Below, one piece after another: positions 6,855 through 16,533 of a DNA stretch of 37,373 bases. The position numbers were made by a program, and so were the translations under genes. Numbering within the stretch: the stretch's first letter is position 1; each line of letters opens with the position of its first letter. The notes below the pieces were generated by a model. The model saw only the letters and a list, made by a program, of their open reading frames with translations. It ran no database searches and was not told the origin of the DNA. The DNA comes from Bacteroidota bacterium (lineage in GTDB: Bacteria; Bacteroidota; Bacteroidia; Chitinophagales; Chitinophagaceae). The stretch is from contig JAGWRO010000042.1 of the NCBI GenBank assembly GCA_028876495.1, forward strand, positions 1 to 37,373. Direction: 5' to 3'.

Positions 6855-7991
6855 TTATCTTGATAGTTTTACTTTGTAAATAGTCACCTGGTGATATTTC
6901 TCTCCTGGTTTTAAAATGGTTGATGGAAAATTTGGTTTATTTGGAGAGTCAGGAAAATGCTGGGTTTCAAGAGCCAATGCTGAATGTTGGATTAGAGGTT
7001 CTCCTCCATGATTCAAAAATTTTCCATCAAGAAAATTACCTGTATAAAATTGCAGCCCCGGTTGTGTTGTATATATTTCCATAGTTCTGCCACTTATTGA
7101 ATCTGAAAGTTCTGCCACTTTTTCTAACGATGAGTCTTTTTTATTTAAAACAAAGTTGTGATCATATCCTCCCGGCACAGCCGAGAAATCACGACCGATT
7201 TTTTTCGGTGAAGTAAAATCAAAAGGAGTGCCTTTTACAGCCTTGATTTCGCCTGTTGGAATTAACGTACTGTCAACAGGTGTATAATGATCAGCATCAA
7301 TCATCAGTGTTTCATTAAGAATTGTATTACTTACATTGCCTGATAGATTAAAGTAACTATGGTTCGTTAAATTCAAAGGCGTTGCTTTGTCGGTCTCTGC
7401 TTCATACTCGATTTTTAAACCATCATCATTGGTTAATGTGTAATGAACTGTAACATTGAGATTTCCCGGGTAACCTTCTTCCCCATCTTTACTTAGGTAT
7501 TTTAAAGTAAGCTCCGGAACCGTATCGGAAGCGATCGAGGCATCCCAAACAACTTTATCAAACCCCTTTAATCCTCCATGCAATGTATTTTTTCCATCAT
7601 TGGCCGAAAGTTGGTATGTTGTTCCATCAAGCGTGAATTTGGCATCTCCGATCCTGTTTCCATATCGACCGATCAATGCTCCAAAATAAGGCGGATGTTG
7701 AAGATAAGGCTGTAAACTATCGAAGCCAACTATAATACTTGATCGGTTACCATTTTTATCAGGTGTTTTAAAGGAGGTAACGGCACCACCGTAATTTGTA
7801 ATGGTAACGGTGTCACCTTTAGCATTTACTAAAGTGAAGAGATATACTTTCTTTCCGTCAAATACGCCCCAGTCAGTTTTAGTGATGCCAGGCTTTATCA
7901 CCGCTTTTTTTTCATTCTCTGATGAATTATTGCAGGAAGTGATTAGTAAACCAACTATTCCGGTAACAAGTATGATTTTTAAGATTTTCAT
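6855..7991 (-). CDS. galM: Aldose 1-epimerase (mutarotase), lipoprotein
   Basis: A GalM-family mutarotase that interconverts the alpha and beta anomers of sugars, here probably arabinose. The start at 7991 (MKILKIILV) was chosen over 8012 because it gives a clean lipoprotein signal with the lipobox LITSC (Cys20). About 378 residues. Family motifs are NRIGDAKFTLDG, HGGLKGFDKVVWD, the catalytic His region NLTNHSYFNLSG, and the catalytic Glu region ALETQHFPDSPN. A lipid anchor places it in the periplasm or on the envelope, unlike cytoplasmic GalM of enterobacteria. It is the last gene of the minus-strand arabinose run. A gap of about 285 bases separates it from the small membrane protein gene, so it may also have its own promoter. 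Confidence 0.92.
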   Translation of the reverse strand: MKILKIILVTGIVGLLITSCNNSSENEKKAVIKPGITKTDWGVFDGKKVYLFTLVNAKGDTVTITNYGGAVTSFKTPDKNGNRSSIIVGFDSLQPYLQHPPYFGALIGRYGNRIGDAKFTLDGTTYQLSANDGKNTLHGGLKGFDKVVWDASIASDTVPELTLKYLSKDGEEGYPGNLNVTVHYTLTNDDGLKIEYEAETDKATPLNLTNHSYFNLSGNVSNTILNETLMIDADHYTPVDSTLIPTGEIKAVKGTPFDFTSPKKIGRDFSAVPGGYDHNFVLNKKDSSLEKVAELSDSISGRTMEIYTTQPGLQFYTGNFLDGKFLNHGGEPLIQHSALALETQHFPDSPNKPNFPSTILKPGEKYHQVTIYKVKLSR

Positions 7992-8276
7992 ATTCCTTAA
8001 TTTAGATTTCAAATTTATAAAATAATTACAGCCATCCTAAAATACAGATTCCATAAGTAAAAAGATTCTGCCAGGATAATTCCCTTTTTCTCTTTCACCC
8101 ATTTCTTCTTTACCATTTGCTTCAACAGTGAAGTTCAAATCACCAATAATGCCAAATCACCCCCATGTTCTTTTCTTTTTCCTGTCAGAATTATTTCCAG
8201 TTCATACGGCATTCTCCCTTTTGTTGACCATGCGAACAAAAAAAAATAAAGCCATGAGTGTAGGGCCCAACAAGCA

Positions 8277-8552
8277 TTAATCTTCCGCTTCCGTCCCATC
8301 CGACAGGATACTATTATCTTTATCATCAAGGATCGTATGCTTCCCCGGCCAATGAAGTTTAAGAAAAAGAACTCCCACCAAAAACAATATAATACTCCAC
8401 CATAAGCCTGCATGTAACTCTTCCAAAACAACATGCCCGTTTCCGGTTGCAGGAACAAAAGCCGGGATGTTGGCAATCAAAATAATAATGCCATATATGG
8501 TTAACATCCCACCAACAAAAAACCATATTGACAATCCATGTTCTTCGTGCAT
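8277..8552 (-). CDS. Small two-span membrane protein next to symporter
   Basis: A 91-residue protein with two membrane spans, about 8-30 (IWFFVGGMLTIYGIIILIANI) and about 48-66 (GLWWSIILFLVGVLFLKL). It has a short acidic N-terminus (MHEEHG) and an acidic C-terminal tail. It starts 12 bases after the symporter stop in the same direction, so the two are co-transcribed. I have no named family for it. Given the tight linkage, a small accessory subunit of the symporter is a reasonable guess. The 264 bases between it and the galM start hold no supported gene. Confidence 0.75.
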   Translation of the reverse strand: MHEEHGLSIWFFVGGMLTIYGIIILIANIPAFVPATGNGHVVLEELHAGLWWSIILFLVGVLFLKLHWPGKHTILDDKDNSILSDGTEAED

Positions 8553-8564
8553 AAAAAATAGTTT

Positions 8565-10283
8565 TTACCAAAATATAATTTGTAATATAATAAAAGCAAT
8601 AAGTACGACTACTGCCCAGAAAATCGGCCTTTTCAATAAAGGAAGATCCCGTTCTGAAGGCAATTCCGTGCAACCTCTTACTAAACCAACTAACTCTTCA
8701 ACAGGTTTAGGTTTCGTGGCTAAACTCACAAATACTGTTACCAAAACACATATTATCCACGACCAGAGAGCCCGGTACATATCTTCTGCCATTGCTTTTG
8801 CATCGGCAGAACCTGTTATTACTGCAAGAGCCCGTGGGTCAATTCTTACCCATGCCCACATACCAATAGAAGCTACTGTACCAGCGAGCAATCCCCAAAA
8901 GCCTCCTGCCGCCGTCGCTCTTTTCCATAACATTCCCAAAATAACCGTACCAAACAACGGCGCAATAAAAAAGCTGAATAACGCCTGAACGTAATCCATA
9001 ATACTTGCCGCATTTTCTACCAAGTAGGCAGTGCCAATGCTGATAAGAACGCCAACGAAAGTAGCCCATCGCCCCATTTTTACATAATGCTTATCGGTAG
9101 CTGGTTTCTTCGTAAGGGCAAAATGAATCGGCTTATAAATATCATACGTCCATACCGTGGAAAAGGCCGTAACATTCCCGGCCATACCAGACATGAAGCC
9201 TGCGATAAGGGCAGTAACTCCCAATCCTAATAAACCCGGTCCTAAATAACGGGCCATCATCAGAGGCAGGATTTCATTATAACTTTGCGCTCCGGTTGCC
9301 GCTGCCTGCGCCTGACCTACCAAACCGGGCATAACTGCCAAACCAATCAAACCAGGTAATATCACAATCAAAGGCACGAGCATTTTAAACCCTGACCCAA
9401 TAATAGGGGCCATTTTTGCCGATCGTAAGTCCTTTGCAGATAATACTCTCTGCACAACTAAAAAATCAGTAGTCCAGTATCCAAAAGAAATAACAAACCC
9501 TAACCCGAATACAATACCGATCCACTGAATGCCCATTGGATTGTCATTAAAATGCCCCAATGTACTCCACATATGGGTATAATCGCCATGAGGAAGATTT
9601 TGATGTATCCGGTTAACCATTCCTTTCCAGCCGCCAACTTCTACAAGCCCGAGAATAGGCACCAGCAAGGCTCCTGCCCAGATCAGCACAAACTGCAATA
9701 CTTCATTGAATATTGCAGAAAGCAATCCTCCTAACATTACGTAAACCATCACTGTAATAGAAGACACCCAGATACTGAAGTTTAAATTCCAGCCAAGAAT
9801 AACCTTCATTACCAATGCCATGGCAAACATATTTACCCCGCTCATCAGCACCGTCATAAAACCAAATGAAATGGCTGATAGCATGCTGGAGCCATTGCCA
9901 AAACGTAATTTTAAATAACCCGGTACGGAGTGTGTTTTGGAAATATAATAGAACGGCATCATTATAATTCCCAAAAAAAGCATAGCGGGGATAGCGCCAA
10001 TCCAATACCAGTGAGCAGCCAGAATTCCATATTGATAGGCAGATGCCGCCCAGCCCATCAGTTCCAGCGAACCGAGGTTGGCGGAAATAAAGGCCAGTCC
10101 TGCAATCCACATAGTCATTTTTCTCCCGGCAAGAAAAAAATCATCCCCGGTCTTCGTGTATTTTACCAGGTAGTACCCGATCCCTAATACGATCAGGAAA
10201 TAAATAATAATGATGAGCAAATCCGCCCAGTTTAATGAAATTAATCCTCCATCAAGCAAGTAATTGTTAAAGAGATTAGGCAT
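8565..10283 (-). CDS. Sodium/solute (sugar) symporter, SSS family
   Basis: A 572-residue integral membrane protein of the solute:sodium symporter family, with about 14 spans. Family signatures include DFFLAGRKMTMWIAGLAFI near residue 50 (the unwound first core helix) and SFGYWTTDFLVVQRVLSAKD in the middle, which is characteristic of SglT-like sugar symporters. The position between araA and galM makes L-arabinose the likely substrate. The gene is 47 bases after araA. Specificity comes from context only. Confidence 0.88.
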   Translation of the reverse strand: MPNLFNNYLLDGGLISLNWADLLIIIIYFLIVLGIGYYLVKYTKTGDDFFLAGRKMTMWIAGLAFISANLGSLELMGWAASAYQYGILAAHWYWIGAIPAMLFLGIIMMPFYYISKTHSVPGYLKLRFGNGSSMLSAISFGFMTVLMSGVNMFAMALVMKVILGWNLNFSIWVSSITVMVYVMLGGLLSAIFNEVLQFVLIWAGALLVPILGLVEVGGWKGMVNRIHQNLPHGDYTHMWSTLGHFNDNPMGIQWIGIVFGLGFVISFGYWTTDFLVVQRVLSAKDLRSAKMAPIIGSGFKMLVPLIVILPGLIGLAVMPGLVGQAQAAATGAQSYNEILPLMMARYLGPGLLGLGVTALIAGFMSGMAGNVTAFSTVWTYDIYKPIHFALTKKPATDKHYVKMGRWATFVGVLISIGTAYLVENAASIMDYVQALFSFFIAPLFGTVILGMLWKRATAAGGFWGLLAGTVASIGMWAWVRIDPRALAVITGSADAKAMAEDMYRALWSWIICVLVTVFVSLATKPKPVEELVGLVRGCTELPSERDLPLLKRPIFWAVVVLIAFIILQIIFW

Positions 10284-10330
10284 GGTAATTATTTTTTCTT
10301 TTGTTAGTAATTGAAAAATACTTTTGGCTT

Positions 10331-11821
10331 TTATCTTACTGAAAGATCATTCCATCTTAATTCATTTTTAAAATCACGGATATTTGTTTGTTCACTGATG
10401 AGCACGTACTCAATATCCGCCATATCTGCAAAATCGCCGAGGTGCTCTGCCGTTAGGTTCTGGCTAAAACAAGTGTGATGAGCTCCTCCCGCTAATATCC
10501 ATGCACCGCAGCCAGTGGACATATCCGGTTTGGGTTTCCACAAAACCCGTGCAACAGGTAATTTCGGCAAATCATGTACGGGCGCAATGGCTTCCACTTC
10601 GTTGACCAATAAACGAAAACGATTTCCCATATCAACTACAGAAGCATTTAATGCATTACCGCCACTAACGTTGAAGACCAGACGCACAGGATCTTCTTTG
10701 CCTCCAATTCCCAGTGGATGAATTTCACAGGAAGGTTTTCCGTGCGCGATCGAAGGACAAATCTCAAGCATGTGTGAACCCAATACCATTTCATTGTCCG
10801 GGTTAAAATGATACGTATAATCTTCCATGAAAGAATTTCCTCCATTTAGCCCGCTGCCCATAACTTTCATTGCGCGTACCAGCGCTGCCGTTTTCCAATC
10901 GCCTTCTGCAGCAAAACCATATCCCGCCGCCATCATTCGTTGTGCGCCAATACCGGGCAACTGTTTCATTCCATGAAGATCTTCAAAAGTATCAGTAAAA
11001 CCTTTGAAATTGCCCTCCTCCAGGAAATATTGTAAACCCAGTTCTATCCTTGACGCATCAATTAACGACTGGTGTCTTTCATTTCCTTTTTTCAAACCGA
11101 CATCCAGTTTATAGGTGTCTTCGTACAATTGAATAAGTTGGTTGATATCCGCATCCGTCACTTCATTGATCACCTTTACCAAATCACCAATGCCATGGGT
11201 GTTGACAGAATACCCAAATTTCATTTCCGCTTCTACTTTATCGCCATCCGTTACGGCTACGTAACGCATATTATCACCAAAGCGAACAAACTTTGCTCCC
11301 TGCCAATCATGCCAGCCTGCAGCGGCGCGTGCCCACACATTGATACTTTCAAGCACTTTTGAATCCTGCCAATGTCCAACAATTACTTTTCTTCGTATAC
11401 GCATGCGCGTCATAATGAATCCAAATTCACGGTCGCCGTGCGCACTTTGATTCAGATTCATGAAATCCATATCAATATCGCCCCACGGAATATCCCTGTT
11501 AAATTGTGTATGCAAATGACAAAGTGGTTTTTGCAGAATTTTCAAACCGCCGATCCACATTTTTGCCGGAGAAAATGTATGCATCCAGGCGATGATCCCG
11601 ATACAATTTTTCGTGGTGTTGGCTTCCATACAAATGTTGTAAATTTCTTCCGGAGTTTTCACCGTAGGTTTAAAAATAACGGTTATGGGTATACGCTTAT
11701 CTTCATTAAACGATTTGGCAATTACCTGCGAATGTTCCGCTACTTTATTCAGCGTTTCTTCTCCATACAAATGTTGGCTGCCGGTAACAAACCACACTTC
11801 TAAATTCTTAAGATCGATCAT
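10331..11821 (-). CDS. araA: L-arabinose isomerase
   Basis: Converts L-arabinose to L-ribulose. I chose the start at 11821 ([20 protein letters not shown]), because the frame upstream to 11896 has no family similarity and would overlap the preceding gene. This gives 496 residues, the usual length. The metal and active-site residues are in [32 protein letters not shown] and GGAHHTCFS, corresponding to the two Glu and two His ligands of the E. coli enzyme. The gene starts 34 bases after the GH27 stop and lies inside the ara run. Confidence 0.96.
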   Translation of the reverse strand: MIDLKNLEVWFVTGSQHLYGEETLNKVAEHSQVIAKSFNEDKRIPITVIFKPTVKTPEEIYNICMEANTTKNCIGIIAWMHTFSPAKMWIGGLKILQKPLCHLHTQFNRDIPWGDIDMDFMNLNQSAHGDREFGFIMTRMRIRRKVIVGHWQDSKVLESINVWARAAAGWHDWQGAKFVRFGDNMRYVAVTDGDKVEAEMKFGYSVNTHGIGDLVKVINEVTDADINQLIQLYEDTYKLDVGLKKGNERHQSLIDASRIELGLQYFLEEGNFKGFTDTFEDLHGMKQLPGIGAQRMMAAGYGFAAEGDWKTAALVRAMKVMGSGLNGGNSFMEDYTYHFNPDNEMVLGSHMLEICPSIAHGKPSCEIHPLGIGGKEDPVRLVFNVSGGNALNASVVDMGNRFRLLVNEVEAIAPVHDLPKLPVARVLWKPKPDMSTGCGAWILAGGAHHTCFSQNLTAEHLGDFADMADIEYVLISEQTNIRDFKNELRWNDLSVR

Positions 11822-11855
11822 TTTAAAATGTTTAGTTATTCTGATTTTTTTAATA

Positions 11856-13208
11856 TTATTCTGGTGAAACGCGCAACAGCAAAGCGTCATGTGCATTTAC
11901 CAATTGCTGAAACTGATTCCTATAAATTCCTATGTTTTTTCTTTTCCACAAATCCCTTATTGCCGCTTTTTTAAAAGAACCGATATCCTTAAAGGAAAAA
12001 GAAATCGTTTGTGGTTGTTCCTGCAAATTAAAAAGTGCAATATTTATTTGTTTACTGTTCAATACATGAGAAATCCAAATGGCTTTTGTACTATCCTGGT
12101 AAATACATTGTGGATGCGCTGCATTTTGGTCAACAGAAATCACTTCTTCATTCGTTAAAAGACTATCATCAAAAGGCCGGTCTTCCGGCAAATTTCCTCC
12201 CATCATTAAAGGCGATTGATAAATACACCAAAACGTAAAATGCGTACGCAATTCATTATTGGTAAAGCGGCTATATCTTTCAGGCCCGACTGGTCCGCGC
12301 TTAGACAGCTTACCAATTTGCAACATATCACAATCCGGCCAGTGACCAGGGCCACCGGTTCCCTGCCATTGTTTGGCATAATTCATCATTGCCAGGATTT
12401 CTTTCCAATTGTCCCAAAAATCATCTGCCATGCGCCACATATTTGCATGAGACATTACATGTGTTGAATCTTTTAAAGGCGTAGCGCCGGGTGATAAACT
12501 TAATACGATTTGCCTTCCGCAATTTTCAATTGCTTTTTTATACCCTTCAATTTCTGCTTTATGATAAGGTCGCGAAATATCATCTACCTTAATAAAATCA
12601 ACATCCCATGAAGCATACAATTTTAGAATAGAATTCAGATATTCCTGTGCGCCTTGCTTTTGCATATCCAGGCCATACATGTGGTTCATCCATGGGCAGG
12701 TAGATGAAGTATCTGCAATCATATCGGCTGTAATGCCGTTCGTGCCAAACACGGGACTCTTAGTCCACACAGCCTGCCGGGGAATTCCACGCATCACGTG
12801 TATTCCGAACTTTAATCCTAACGAGTGAACATAATCACTTAAAGGCTTAAAACCTTTACCTCCAAATGCGGAAGGAAATTTGTTGGCGGTTGGTAATAAT
12901 CTTCCGTACTTATCCATTGCCAGCCACGGAATATACGAGCCGTCTATGAGCCTGCTTTGAAATGGATTGCCAATGTTGCTTCCCGGCGGATTATCATACG
13001 ACCAAAGAAAATCAACCACCACATATTGCCAGCCGAATTGTTTTAAATGCTTCGCCATATAATCAGCATTCGCTTTCACTTCATCTTCATGTACCGCCGA
13101 GCCAAAGCAATTATAACTGTTCCAGCCCATAGGTGGCGTTTGTGCAAGCGTTTGTCCTTGTATGTTAGAAGCAAAGCTTGCAATCAATATGACTAAAAGT
13201 ATCTTCAT
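11856..13208 (-). CDS. GH27 glycosidase (arabinopyranosidase or alpha-galactosidase)
   Basis: A 450-residue secreted glycoside hydrolase of family 27. It has a signal peptide ([19 protein letters not shown]), the family opening [12 protein letters not shown], a catalytic nucleophile candidate in FIKVDDIS, an acid/base candidate in [19 protein letters not shown], and a C-terminal beta domain. The classic alpha-galactosidase motif YLKYDWC is replaced by FIKVDD. Known GH27 members include alpha-galactosidases and beta-L-arabinopyranosidases. Location between araD and araA favours release of L-arabinose, but the sequence alone does not settle it. It directly abuts araD (no intergenic bases), indicating co-translation. 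Confidence 0.85.
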   Translation of the reverse strand: MKILLVILIASFASNIQGQTLAQTPPMGWNSYNCFGSAVHEDEVKANADYMAKHLKQFGWQYVVVDFLWSYDNPPGSNIGNPFQSRLIDGSYIPWLAMDKYGRLLPTANKFPSAFGGKGFKPLSDYVHSLGLKFGIHVMRGIPRQAVWTKSPVFGTNGITADMIADTSSTCPWMNHMYGLDMQKQGAQEYLNSILKLYASWDVDFIKVDDISRPYHKAEIEGYKKAIENCGRQIVLSLSPGATPLKDSTHVMSHANMWRMADDFWDNWKEILAMMNYAKQWQGTGGPGHWPDCDMLQIGKLSKRGPVGPERYSRFTNNELRTHFTFWCIYQSPLMMGGNLPEDRPFDDSLLTNEEVISVDQNAAHPQCIYQDSTKAIWISHVLNSKQINIALFNLQEQPQTISFSFKDIGSFKKAAIRDLWKRKNIGIYRNQFQQLVNAHDALLLRVSPE

Positions 13209-13913
13209 TTATTGCTGACCATAGTAACTGTCAGGGCCGTGTTTACGTTCATAATGTTTTTTTATCAATGCCTCTTTTAACCTCAATGAATCTGCTTTAA
13301 TTGATTCAGTTAAATAAGCCATCTGGGCGATATTTTCCAGCACCGCACTGTTGTAAACCGCTTTAGCAGCGGTTTTTCCCCAGGTAAATGGCGCATGATT
13401 GCCTACAAGGATCATTTCAACTTCTTCATAACGCAATCCTTTTTCCTTCAATGCATTCATAATTTGAAAACCTGTTTCATATTCATAATTGCCCTTGATC
13501 ATTTCATCATTCATTGGCGGCGCACATGGAACATCACAAGTGATATGATCTGCATGTGTTGTCCCATAAATAGGAATATCGCGAAGGCTTTGCGCCCATG
13601 CTGTCGCATAGATAGAATGCGTGTGTGCGATACCGTTAATCCTGTCCCAGTGCTTATACAAAACAGCGTGGGTTTTTGTGTCTGACGAAGGCCTTAAAGA
13701 TCCTTTAACTGTATTTGCATCAAAATCAACTATTACCATTTTCGCCGGGGTGAGTTCTTCATAAGGAATCCCGCTCGGCTTAATAGCAAATACCCCCAGG
13801 TCTCTGTCGGCTGCACTCACATTTCCAAATGTGAATAACACAAGGCCTAATTTTGGCAATTGCATATTCGCTTCGTAGGCTTCCTGTTGAATATGTTCGT
13901 ATTTATTTTGCAA
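13209..13913 (-). CDS. araD: L-ribulose-5-phosphate 4-epimerase
   Basis: Converts L-ribulose-5-phosphate to D-xylulose-5-phosphate, the last step before the pentose phosphate pathway. A 234-residue class II aldolase/epimerase-fold protein. Zinc ligands are visible as His97 and His99 in AHTHSIYATAW and His173 in GNHAPFTWG. PSSDTKTH around 76-82 is the phosphate/substrate loop, and FGNVSAAD the N-terminal substrate loop. The start overlaps the end of araB by 11 bases, so the two are translationally coupled. Confidence 0.95.
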   Translation of the reverse strand: MQNKYEHIQQEAYEANMQLPKLGLVLFTFGNVSAADRDLGVFAIKPSGIPYEELTPAKMVIVDFDANTVKGSLRPSSDTKTHAVLYKHWDRINGIAHTHSIYATAWAQSLRDIPIYGTTHADHITCDVPCAPPMNDEMIKGNYEYETGFQIMNALKEKGLRYEEVEMILVGNHAPFTWGKTAAKAVYNSAVLENIAQMAYLTESIKADSLRLKEALIKKHYERKHGPDSYYGQQ

Positions 13914-15588
13914 TGTTCTCTATTGTTTGTTGTTCTATAAATCTACCCAATTCCAGGTATTTTAAATACCGTTTCGCATATATGGCCGCCTTTTCTTTAT
14001 CAGGAAAATATTCTTTGTCAAAGCCACGGCCCATTGCATTCATCGCCTCTTCGACCTTATCGTAGAGACCAGCTGCTGTTGCCGCGAACATCGCTGCGCC
14101 GGTTGCGCATGTCTGTTCAGACCTATGAATTTTTATGGGCATATTCATTACATCAGCCATCGTTTGCATAATGTAAGGCGACTTTCTTGGTACACCGCCA
14201 ATACCAATCAATCCTTTTACCTTCACACCCTGCTCATTAAACCTGTCCACAATCGCTTTAGCACCAAAGCAGGTGCCCTCTACCAAAGCTTTAAAAAATC
14301 GCGGTGCATCCGTCGCGAGACTTAATCCGGTAACAGCGGCTTTCAGTAACTGGTTGGCATCGGGCGTTCTTCTTCCATTTAACCAGTCAACCGATAATTC
14401 ATCATTCTCACTTAAAGGTAATTTTTGCGCTTCATCTGAAAGGCGCGTAATTATTTTAGCGGTAACTTCTGCAATCAATTTATCAGCTGTTTCCGAATCA
14501 ATAAATGATGATTCAGAAATTAAATTTAACAACGGCCACGACAAAAGATTTTTAAACCACGCATACGTATCACCAAACGCCGACTGCCCCGCTTCCATGC
14601 CCATCATACCCGGGATTACAGAACCCGGCACTTGTCCGCAAATACCATTTACCAAAATATCTTTTACTTCTCCTGCCGGCGCCACCAACATATCGCATGT
14701 GGAAGTTCCCATCACCTTGCTTAAATGATACGGCTCTATCTGCCCGCCTACAGCACCCATGTGTGCATCAAAAGCACCTATGCCTGTCACCACATTGGTT
14801 GACAAGCCCAATTTTTCAGCCCATTCTGCTGATAAATTGCCTGCCGGTTTATCAGCAGTATAGGTTTTGGTAAAAAGCCTTGAAGTAAAATTATTTAGTA
14901 ATGGATCAATAGAAGAGAAGAAATCATTCGGTGGTAAACCGCCATAATCTTCTGCCCATAAGGCTTTATGACCTGCAGAACAAACGCCGCGCTTCATTTG
15001 AAATATGTCAGTTCCTCCTGTCAACAAAAACGGAATCCAATCGCAATGTTCCACCCAGGAATAACAGGCATTTCTTACACTTTCATCTACCCTCAGTACA
15101 TGAAGCAATTTTGCCCAAAACCATTCTGATGAATAAATTCCACCGACATACTGCAAATAATTTATGTCAAATTTCTTTGCCTGCTCATTTATCTCTCCTG
15201 CTTCTGCAGTGGCAGTATGATCTTTCCAAAGAACAAACATCGCATTCGGATTACTTTCAAAATCCGGAAGCAAAGCCAATGGTGTTCCTGTTTCGTCAAC
15301 CGCAACCGGCGTAGAACCAGTAGTATCCACCGAAATTGCAACAATATTTGATGATATCTCTTTCCCCGCTTTGTTCACGCAATCCTTTATTGTCGCTTCA
15401 AGTCCTTCGACGTAATCCAAAGGATGTTGGCGAAACTGGTTTTTTGAAGGATTACAATATAAGCCCTCCTTCCAGCGTGGATATTGAAATACAGAGGATG
15501 CAACTTCATCTCCGTTATAAGCATTTACAATCACAGATCGCACGGAATCAGTTCCAAAATCAACACCAATGACAAATTTTTGCGACAT
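13903..15588 (-). CDS. araB: Ribulokinase
   Basis: Phosphorylates L-ribulose with ATP. A 561-residue FGGY-family kinase, the usual length for AraB. The N-terminal phosphate loop region is VIGVDFGTDSVRSVIV. A second ATPase-fold half begins around residue 260 (GIGAFDAHMGAVG), and the FGGY C-terminal signature region is GLIGIGGVPRKSPYIMQTMAD. It is the first gene of the minus-strand ara run. Its start is 90 bases from the AraR-type palindrome at 15679-15699, which probably controls the operon. Confidence 0.96.
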   Translation of the reverse strand: MSQKFVIGVDFGTDSVRSVIVNAYNGDEVASSVFQYPRWKEGLYCNPSKNQFRQHPLDYVEGLEATIKDCVNKAGKEISSNIVAISVDTTGSTPVAVDETGTPLALLPDFESNPNAMFVLWKDHTATAEAGEINEQAKKFDINYLQYVGGIYSSEWFWAKLLHVLRVDESVRNACYSWVEHCDWIPFLLTGGTDIFQMKRGVCSAGHKALWAEDYGGLPPNDFFSSIDPLLNNFTSRLFTKTYTADKPAGNLSAEWAEKLGLSTNVVTGIGAFDAHMGAVGGQIEPYHLSKVMGTSTCDMLVAPAGEVKDILVNGICGQVPGSVIPGMMGMEAGQSAFGDTYAWFKNLLSWPLLNLISESSFIDSETADKLIAEVTAKIITRLSDEAQKLPLSENDELSVDWLNGRRTPDANQLLKAAVTGLSLATDAPRFFKALVEGTCFGAKAIVDRFNEQGVKVKGLIGIGGVPRKSPYIMQTMADVMNMPIKIHRSEQTCATGAAMFAATAAGLYDKVEEAMNAMGRGFDKEYFPDKEKAAIYAKRYLKYLELGRFIEQQTIENIAK

Positions 15589-15678
15589 CTTTTTATTTAA
15601 AAATTTATGTAACGATCAAAGTATCTTTTAAAAAATCACGCTAAAGAAAGAAGGTTAATGCCTGCTGAAAACAACCGT

Positions 15679-15699
15679 TAATTGTCAAATGTACAATTA
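15679..15699. promoter_or_regulatory. Probable AraR operator between araB and araR
   Basis: A perfect palindrome with 7-base arms and a 7-base spacer: TAATTGT, N7, ACAATTA. It lies in the divergent region between araB and araR, where a local regulator of both would bind. A near copy lies upstream of the GH51 gene (18190-18210), matching at 17 of 21 positions including the spacer start CAAA. Assignment to AraR is inference from position and recurrence. Confidence 0.7.
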
Positions 15700-15803
15700 T
15701 TAATAAAAGTTCATTCTTTTTTTGTTGTTTTTTTTAAAAGCGTACATCGCATATTTCATTTAGAAGTATTTTTACATCTTTTATCCTCCACAAAAAATCA
15801 ATA

Positions 15804-16511
15804 ATGGAACTAAAACGTTATAACCGGCAGAACAGAATGCTTGTAGCAGTCGATTGTATTATTTTTGGATTTGATGGCCAGGAAATAAAACTTTTATTAA
15901 TCAAAAGAGGTTTTGAACCCGAGAAAGGAAGATGGAGTTTAATGGGAGGATTTGTTCAGCCCGGGGAAAGCTTTGAGGTTTCGGCACAAAGAGTTTTAAA
16001 GCAACTGACGGGCCTGGAAAATGTTTACCTCGAACAATTATATGCTTTTGGTGACCCGAACAGAGATCCTTTGGAACGCACTGCATCTATCGCCTATTTC
16101 GCTTTGATAGATATTTCAAAATATGAAAAGCAGTTAAGTGACCATTTTCACCCGGAATGGTTTTCTTTAAAAAAAGTGCCTTCACTGATATTTGACCACA
16201 AGGAAATGATCCAAATGGCTAAAGAAAAACTACGATATAAGTCAGCCTTTCAACCGGTACTTTTTGAATTATTACCCGCAAAATTCACACTGCCGCAATT
16301 ACAAAATTTGTATGAAGGTGTTTATGAATCGCACATGGACAAAAGAAATTTCAGCAGAAAGGTTTTATCAACCGGGTTATTGATCAAACAAAAACAAAAA
16401 GATAAGGCAGGCTCAAAAAAAGGGGCTTTTTATTACAAGCTTGATAAGAAAAAATACAAACACCTGTTCAACTCCTTTTTGAAGTTTGGGCCGGAGCCGG
16501 GTAAAATATAA
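15804..16511 (+). CDS. araR: AraR, Nudix-fold transcriptional regulator of arabinose use
   Basis: A 235-residue NrtR-type regulator: an N-terminal Nudix domain (about 10-145) and a C-terminal winged helix (about 165-235; FTLPQLQNLYEGVYES, then KRNFSRKVLSTGLLIKQ). The Nudix box from Gly49 keeps the GxxxxxE start and Arg63, but the catalytic glutamates are replaced (Val64, Gln67, Leu68). It should therefore sense a ligand rather than hydrolyse nucleotides. Regulators of this type control arabinose genes in Bacteroidetes, with L-arabinose as effector. It is divergent from araB and convergent with the GH51 gene, 22 bases apart. Confidence 0.92.
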   Translation: MELKRYNRQNRMLVAVDCIIFGFDGQEIKLLLIKRGFEPEKGRWSLMGGFVQPGESFEVSAQRVLKQLTGLENVYLEQLYAFGDPNRDPLERTASIAYFALIDISKYEKQLSDHFHPEWFSLKKVPSLIFDHKEMIQMAKEKLRYKSAFQPVLFELLPAKFTLPQLQNLYEGVYESHMDKRNFSRKVLSTGLLIKQKQKDKAGSKKGAFYYKLDKKKYKHLFNSFLKFGPEPGKI

Positions 16512-16533
16512 TAAACCTCAAATCATTTCCTTA

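Noticed and set aside
8135-8476. Minus-strand 113-codon frame overlapping the small membrane protein
   Set aside because: It overlaps the better supported two-span protein in another frame and has an unnatural Cys/Trp/Arg-rich composition.
11124-11135. Half-site similar to the AraR operator inside araA
   Set aside because: Only one arm (GTACAATT) matches, and it lies within coding sequence with no second arm.
11822-11896. N-terminal extension of araA
   Set aside because: The extra 25 residues have no family similarity and overlap the end of the GH27 gene; the start at 11821 matches AraA.
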